Below are positions 5,166-7,355 of a stretch of 7,355 nt of DNA, piece by piece; the stretch's first letter is position 1, and each line of letters opens with the position of its first letter. The DNA comes from Rhodospirillales bacterium (GTDB taxonomy: Bacteria; Pseudomonadota; Alphaproteobacteria; Rhodospirillales; Casp-alpha2). The translations under genes and the position numbers were made by a program. The notes under the pieces are model-generated. The model saw only the letters and a program-made list of their open reading frames with translations, searched no databases and was not told the origin of the DNA. The stretch lies in NCBI GenBank assembly GCA_016187325.1, contig JACPJY010000108.1, positions 1-7,355 on the forward strand, in the 5' to 3' direction.

Positions 5166-6317
5166 ATGAACGGCAACCATCCGGAAATCCGCGAGGCGGT
5201 GGCGGCGCTGTGCGCCGGCTTCCCCGGCGAATATTGGCGCAAGCTCGACCGCGAGCGGGCGTATCCGACGGAGTTCGTCAAGGCGCTCACCGACGCCGGC
5301 TATCTGGCGGTGCTGATCCCCGAGAAGTACGGCGGCAGCGGCCTCGGCATCTCGGAGGCGGCCGCCATCCTGGAGGAGATCCACAAATCCGGGTGCAACG
5401 GCGGGGCGTGTCACGCCCAGATGTACATCATGGGCACCGTGCTCCGGCATGGCTCGGAGGCGCAGAAACGAAAATACCTGCCGAAGATCGCCTCGGGCGA
5501 ATTGCGCCTGCAGGCGTTCGGCGTCACCGAGCCGACCTCGGGCACTGACACCAGCCGCATCCGCACGACCGCGAAGCGCGACGGCAATAAATACGTCATC
5601 AACGGCCAGAAGGTGTGGACGTCGAGGGCCGAGCACTCGGATCTGATGCTGGTGCTGGCGCGCACCAACCCCCGCGAATCCGGCAACAAGCCGCACGAAG
5701 GCATCAGCGTGTTCCTCCTCGATATGCGCGAAGCCTTAGGCCACGGCCTCTCCATCAAGCCGCTGCGCGCCATGATCAACCACGCCACCACCGAGGTGTT
5801 CTTCGACGACCTCAAGGTGCCGGCGGAGAACCTGGTCGGCGAGGAGGGCCAGGGCTTCCGCTACCTGCTCGATGGACTGAACGCCGAGCGCATCCTGATC
5901 GCCGCCGAAGCGCTCGGCGACGCCCGCTGGTTCATCAACAAGGCGACGGCTTACGCCGGCGAGCGCCGGGTGTTCAACCGCCCGATCGGCCAGAACCAGG
6001 GCATCCAGTTCCCGATCGCCCGCGCCCACGCCGAGACGGAAGCCGCGAGCCTGATGACCGAAAAGGCGATCACACTGTTCGACGCCGGCGAGCCGTGCGG
6101 CGCCGAAGCCAACATGGCGAAGCTGTTGGCTGCCGACGCGTCGTGGCATGCCGCCGACATGTGCCTGCAGACCCACGGCGGATTCGGCTTCGCCGAGGAA
6201 TACGACGTCGAGCGCAAGTTCCGCGAGACGCGGTTGTTCCAGGTGGCGCCGATCTCCACCAACTTGATCCTCAGCTACATCGCCGAGCACGTGCTCGGCC
6301 TGCCCAGGTCGTTCTAG
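5166..6317 (+). CDS. Acyl-CoA dehydrogenase (FAD-dependent)
   Basis: It oxidises an acyl-CoA to the 2,3-enoyl-CoA, passing electrons via FAD to electron-transfer flavoprotein; it is cytoplasmic. The 383 residues match the usual family length. N-terminal helical domain: LIPEKYGGSGLGISEAAAILEE (50-71, with the common PEKYGGSG block). Middle domain: FGVTEPTSGTDTS (118-130) and YVINGQKVWTSRAEHSDL (143-160), the FAD/substrate beta-domain signatures. C-terminal domain: FNRPIGQNQGIQFPIA (270-285) and QTHGGFGFAEEYDVER (335-350). The usual catalytic-Glu position near the C-terminus reads LFQVAPISTN (Q359), not YEGT. A glutamate in the helix-G position (E241 in LNAERILIA) aligns with the catalytic Glu of isovaleryl-CoA dehydrogenase (LERLVLA), so activity is likely retained. 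The start at ATG 5166 was preferred over GTG 5058 for its ribosome binding site and family length. The substrate is unknown, perhaps a short or branched acyl-CoA. Confidence 0.93.
   Translation: MNGNHPEIREAVAALCAGFPGEYWRKLDRERAYPTEFVKALTDAGYLAVLIPEKYGGSGLGISEAAAILEEIHKSGCNGGACHAQMYIMGTVLRHGSEAQKRKYLPKIASGELRLQAFGVTEPTSGTDTSRIRTTAKRDGNKYVINGQKVWTSRAEHSDLMLVLARTNPRESGNKPHEGISVFLLDMREALGHGLSIKPLRAMINHATTEVFFDDLKVPAENLVGEEGQGFRYLLDGLNAERILIAAEALGDARWFINKATAYAGERRVFNRPIGQNQGIQFPIARAHAETEAASLMTEKAITLFDAGEPCGAEANMAKLLAADASWHAADMCLQTHGGFGFAEEYDVERKFRETRLFQVAPISTNLILSYIAEHVLGLPRSF
6312..6317. repeat. Left copy of candidate target-site duplication (TTCTAG)
   Basis: TTCTAG here contains the TAG stop of the acyl-CoA dehydrogenase. 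The same hexamer recurs at 6442-6447 on the other side of the palindromic element, and the match extends one base further to TTCTAGC. Confidence 0.5.
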
Positions 6318-6441
6318 CGGGACTGTCTCAGTTTGGCCTTTCTCCTTCGAGACGCCCCATCCCCTCATCCTGAGGAGCGCAGCGTCTCGAAGGATGAGGG
6401 GATGGGGCTCCTCAGGATGAGGCTAAACTGAGACACTACCA
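6318..6441. mobile_element. MITE-like palindromic element, 124 bp, between convergent genes
   Basis: The outer inverted repeats are TGTCTCAGTTTGGCC (6324-6338) and GGCTAAACTGAGACA (6421-6435), 14 of 15 bases complementary. Extending each by 6 bases to the flanking TTCTAG copies gives 21-bp ends with 17 matches. Inside are three further perfect inverted pairs: 6344-6355 with 6382-6393 (CCTTCGAGACGC), 6355-6370 with 6392-6407 (CCCCATCCCCTCATCC), and 6364-6378 with 6407-6421 (CTCATCCTGAGGAGC). The motif pair CTCATCCTGAGGAGC and GTCTCGAAGGATGAGG is, from memory, a very common intergenic repeat in many alphaproteobacterial genomes. There is no ORF, so any mobility would need a transposase in trans. 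It may also end transcription from both sides. Confidence 0.75.
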
Positions 6442-6447
6442 TTCTAG
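6442..6447. repeat. Right copy of candidate target-site duplication (TTCTAG)
   Basis: This second TTCTAG contains, on the minus strand, the TAG stop of the DUF2784 gene. It lies 6 bp outside the core inverted repeat, exactly as the left copy does, which supports its reading as a target duplication. Confidence 0.5.
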
Positions 6448-6848
6448 CCACCGCTCTGACGCGGCTTCCGAACCGGCTTGTAAAGGACGAAGCTCGCCAC
6501 GACCACCGCCACGAACAGGGTGTAGACGGCCGTGAACACCCAGCTTGGCGCCGAATAATAAAGCAGCCGGTCGAGCCAGTCGGCGATGAAGCCGGCTTGG
6601 TAGCCCTCGGCGCCGGCCTTGCGGCGAAGCGCGCTTTCCCAAACCGTCAGCGGGCACAACTCGCCCAGCCATTGCTGGACGACGACGAAGCCGATGACGG
6701 CGAGATGCGCGACGCGGAACAGAAAATTCCGCGTCCATCGCCAGGCGAGGCCCCAGCCGGCGAGGATCAGCGCCTGGCCGCCGACCACGAACAGCACGAC
6801 CAGTGCGTGCGTTATGCCGATCGCGTCGGCCCACAAGCCAGGGTTCAC
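6444..6848 (-). CDS. DUF2784 family integral membrane protein
   Basis: The 134-residue product has the DUF2784 pattern: an N-terminal hydrophobic helix starting ADAIGITHALVVLFVVGG (7-24), a second helix (about 43-62), the conserved block GELCPLTVWESALRRKAG (62-79) followed by GYQAGFIADWLDRLLYY (82-98), and a final hydrophobic helix (about 103-123). The basic tail is KPVRKPRQSGG. It probably sits in the inner membrane; the function of the family is not known. The GTG start at 6848 was chosen because GGAGG lies 6 nt before it and it begins at the family N-terminus. The same frame is open upstream to 7325, but that part has no family similarity and overlaps the divergent dehydratase gene. Convergent with the acyl-CoA dehydrogenase, with the palindromic element between. 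Confidence 0.87.
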   Translation of the reverse strand: MNPGLWADAIGITHALVVLFVVGGQALILAGWGLAWRWTRNFLFRVAHLAVIGFVVVQQWLGELCPLTVWESALRRKAGAEGYQAGFIADWLDRLLYYSAPSWVFTAVYTLFVAVVVASFVLYKPVRKPRQSGG

Positions 6849-6935
6849 GGCCCGCCTCCGTCGGTTGCCGGTGCCTTGCCGAGGCGTCGAGGATAACGCT
6901 TTTTTGGCCCGCCCGCGTGCGCTAAGGCTAGGCTG
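6849..6935. promoter_or_regulatory. Short divergent intergenic region
   Basis: These 87 bp should hold promoters for the DUF2784 gene (minus) and the dehydratase gene (plus). The GGAGG ribosome binding site for the minus gene and a weaker AAGG (6924-6927, 8 nt before ATG 6936) for the plus gene are visible. A T6 run follows GGATAACGC near 6900, but no convincing -35/-10 pair was found. Confidence 0.3.
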
Positions 6936-7355
6936 ATGACCGTTGATCTCGAATACTTGCGCCGGTGGATCGGGCGCACCGAGGACGCCGCCGACCAGGT
7001 GACGGCGGCGCCGCTGGCCTGTTTGGCGACGACCCTCGACCGCGACGACCCGGAGCCTAGGCCCGGCGACCCGCTGCCGCCGGGAGGGCATTGGCTGTTC
7101 TTCCTGCCGCGCACCCGCCATTCCGACCTCGACGACAACGGCCACGCCAAGAAAGGCGGCTTCCTGCCGCCGGTGCCGCTGGAGCGCCGCATGTGGGCCG
7201 GCGGCCGCATCCGCTTTGTGGCGCCGCTGCGCGTCGGCGACGCCATCCGGCGCCATTCCGAGATCGCCGACGTCAAGGCCAAGGAAGGCAACAGCGGGCC
7301 GCTGGTGTTCGTGCTGGTCAAGCATACGATCGCGGGGCCGGCCGGCGTCGCCATC
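6936..7355 (+). CDS. FAS1-like/HTD2-type acyl-CoA dehydratase (mesaconyl-C4-CoA hydratase-like), 3' end missing
   Basis: Only the first 140 residues are in the window, and the frame is open to the last base. The N-terminus MTVDLEYLRRWIGRTEDAADQ, the PLACLATTLDRDDP block, GGHWLFFLPRTRHSDLDDNG, then FLPPVPLERRMWAGGRIRF and PLRVGDAIRRHSEIADVKAK are typical of the MaoC-related hotdog proteins annotated 'FAS1-like dehydratase domain', including mesaconyl-C4-CoA hydratase and the HTD2-type 3-hydroxyacyl dehydratases. These hydrate or dehydrate short-chain or C4/C5-dicarboxylic acyl-CoA thioesters. A second hotdog half with the catalytic Asp/His pair is expected beyond the window. Its substrate cannot be judged from this fragment; the nearby acyl-CoA dehydrogenase is consistent with an acyl-CoA degradation locus. 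Confidence 0.87.
   Translation, partial: MTVDLEYLRRWIGRTEDAADQVTAAPLACLATTLDRDDPEPRPGDPLPPGGHWLFFLPRTRHSDLDDNGHAKKGGFLPPVPLERRMWAGGRIRFVAPLRVGDAIRRHSEIADVKAKEGNSGPLVFVLVKHTIAGPAGVAI

Noticed and set aside
4275..5696. Full-length minus-strand frame of 473 codons as a fusion protein
   Set aside because: Only the part from ATG 4973 matches the FAH family; the rest is antisense to the acyl-CoA dehydrogenase and its promoter region.
6318..6441. Palindromic element as a simple rho-independent terminator only
   Set aside because: It is far longer than needed, has layered inverted repeats and flanking duplications, and lacks a T-run; terminator function may be secondary.
6849..7325. Upstream extension of the DUF2784 frame on the minus strand
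   Set aside because: It is antisense to the dehydratase gene and lacks family similarity; GTG 6848 has a strong GGAGG and the family N-terminus.

Overview
The window is GC-rich DNA with tightly packed genes, short intergenic gaps and strong G/C preference at third codon positions. Gene content (a RimK cassette, a subgroup threonine synthase, several acyl-CoA enzymes) and the intergenic palindromic repeat suggest an alphaproteobacterium, possibly of the Rhodospirillales or Rhizobiales type. That placement rests on remembered family patterns, not on a search. No rRNA, tRNA, CRISPR array, transposase or phage gene was seen.

Layout. (1) 1-2535, plus strand: a compact operon of three genes. It has the 3' part of a retropepsin-like RimB/Zn_protease gene with a striking poly-lysine tail, then rimK (ATP-grasp glutamate ligase), then a zinc-dependent succinylglutamate desuccinylase/aspartoacylase-like hydrolase. 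Together they look like one enzyme that adds glutamates to a protein or peptide C-terminus and two hydrolases able to trim or process the product. (2) 2536-2982: an unusual intergenic region. Read on the minus strand it looks like a complete small transcription unit: a ribosome binding site, a 35-residue arginine-rich ORF (2853 to 2746), a hairpin, eight 10-bp repeats each carrying the anti-Shine-Dalgarno core CCTCC, and a hairpin plus T7 terminator. This is the most interesting part of the window. (3) 2983-4233, plus: a threonine synthase, diverging from the small gene. (4) 4275-4973, minus: a fumarylacetoacetate-hydrolase-family enzyme, convergent with threonine synthase. (5) 5166-6317, plus: an acyl-CoA dehydrogenase, diverging from the FAH gene. 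(6) 6318-6441: a 124-bp palindromic MITE-like element lying exactly between the stop codons of two convergent genes and flanked by TTCTAG on both sides. (7) 6444-6848, minus: a DUF2784 membrane protein. (8) 6936-7355, plus: the N-terminal part of a FAS1-like/mesaconyl-C4-CoA-hydratase-type dehydratase, cut by the window end.

Functionally, the left third concerns post-translational glutamylation and its processing, the middle threonine synthesis, and the right third acyl-CoA and keto-acid catabolism (FAH hydrolase, acyl-CoA dehydrogenase, acyl-CoA hydratase). The two non-coding structures, the anti-SD repeat transcript and the MITE in a CTAG stop overlap, are what the protein genes do not explain.
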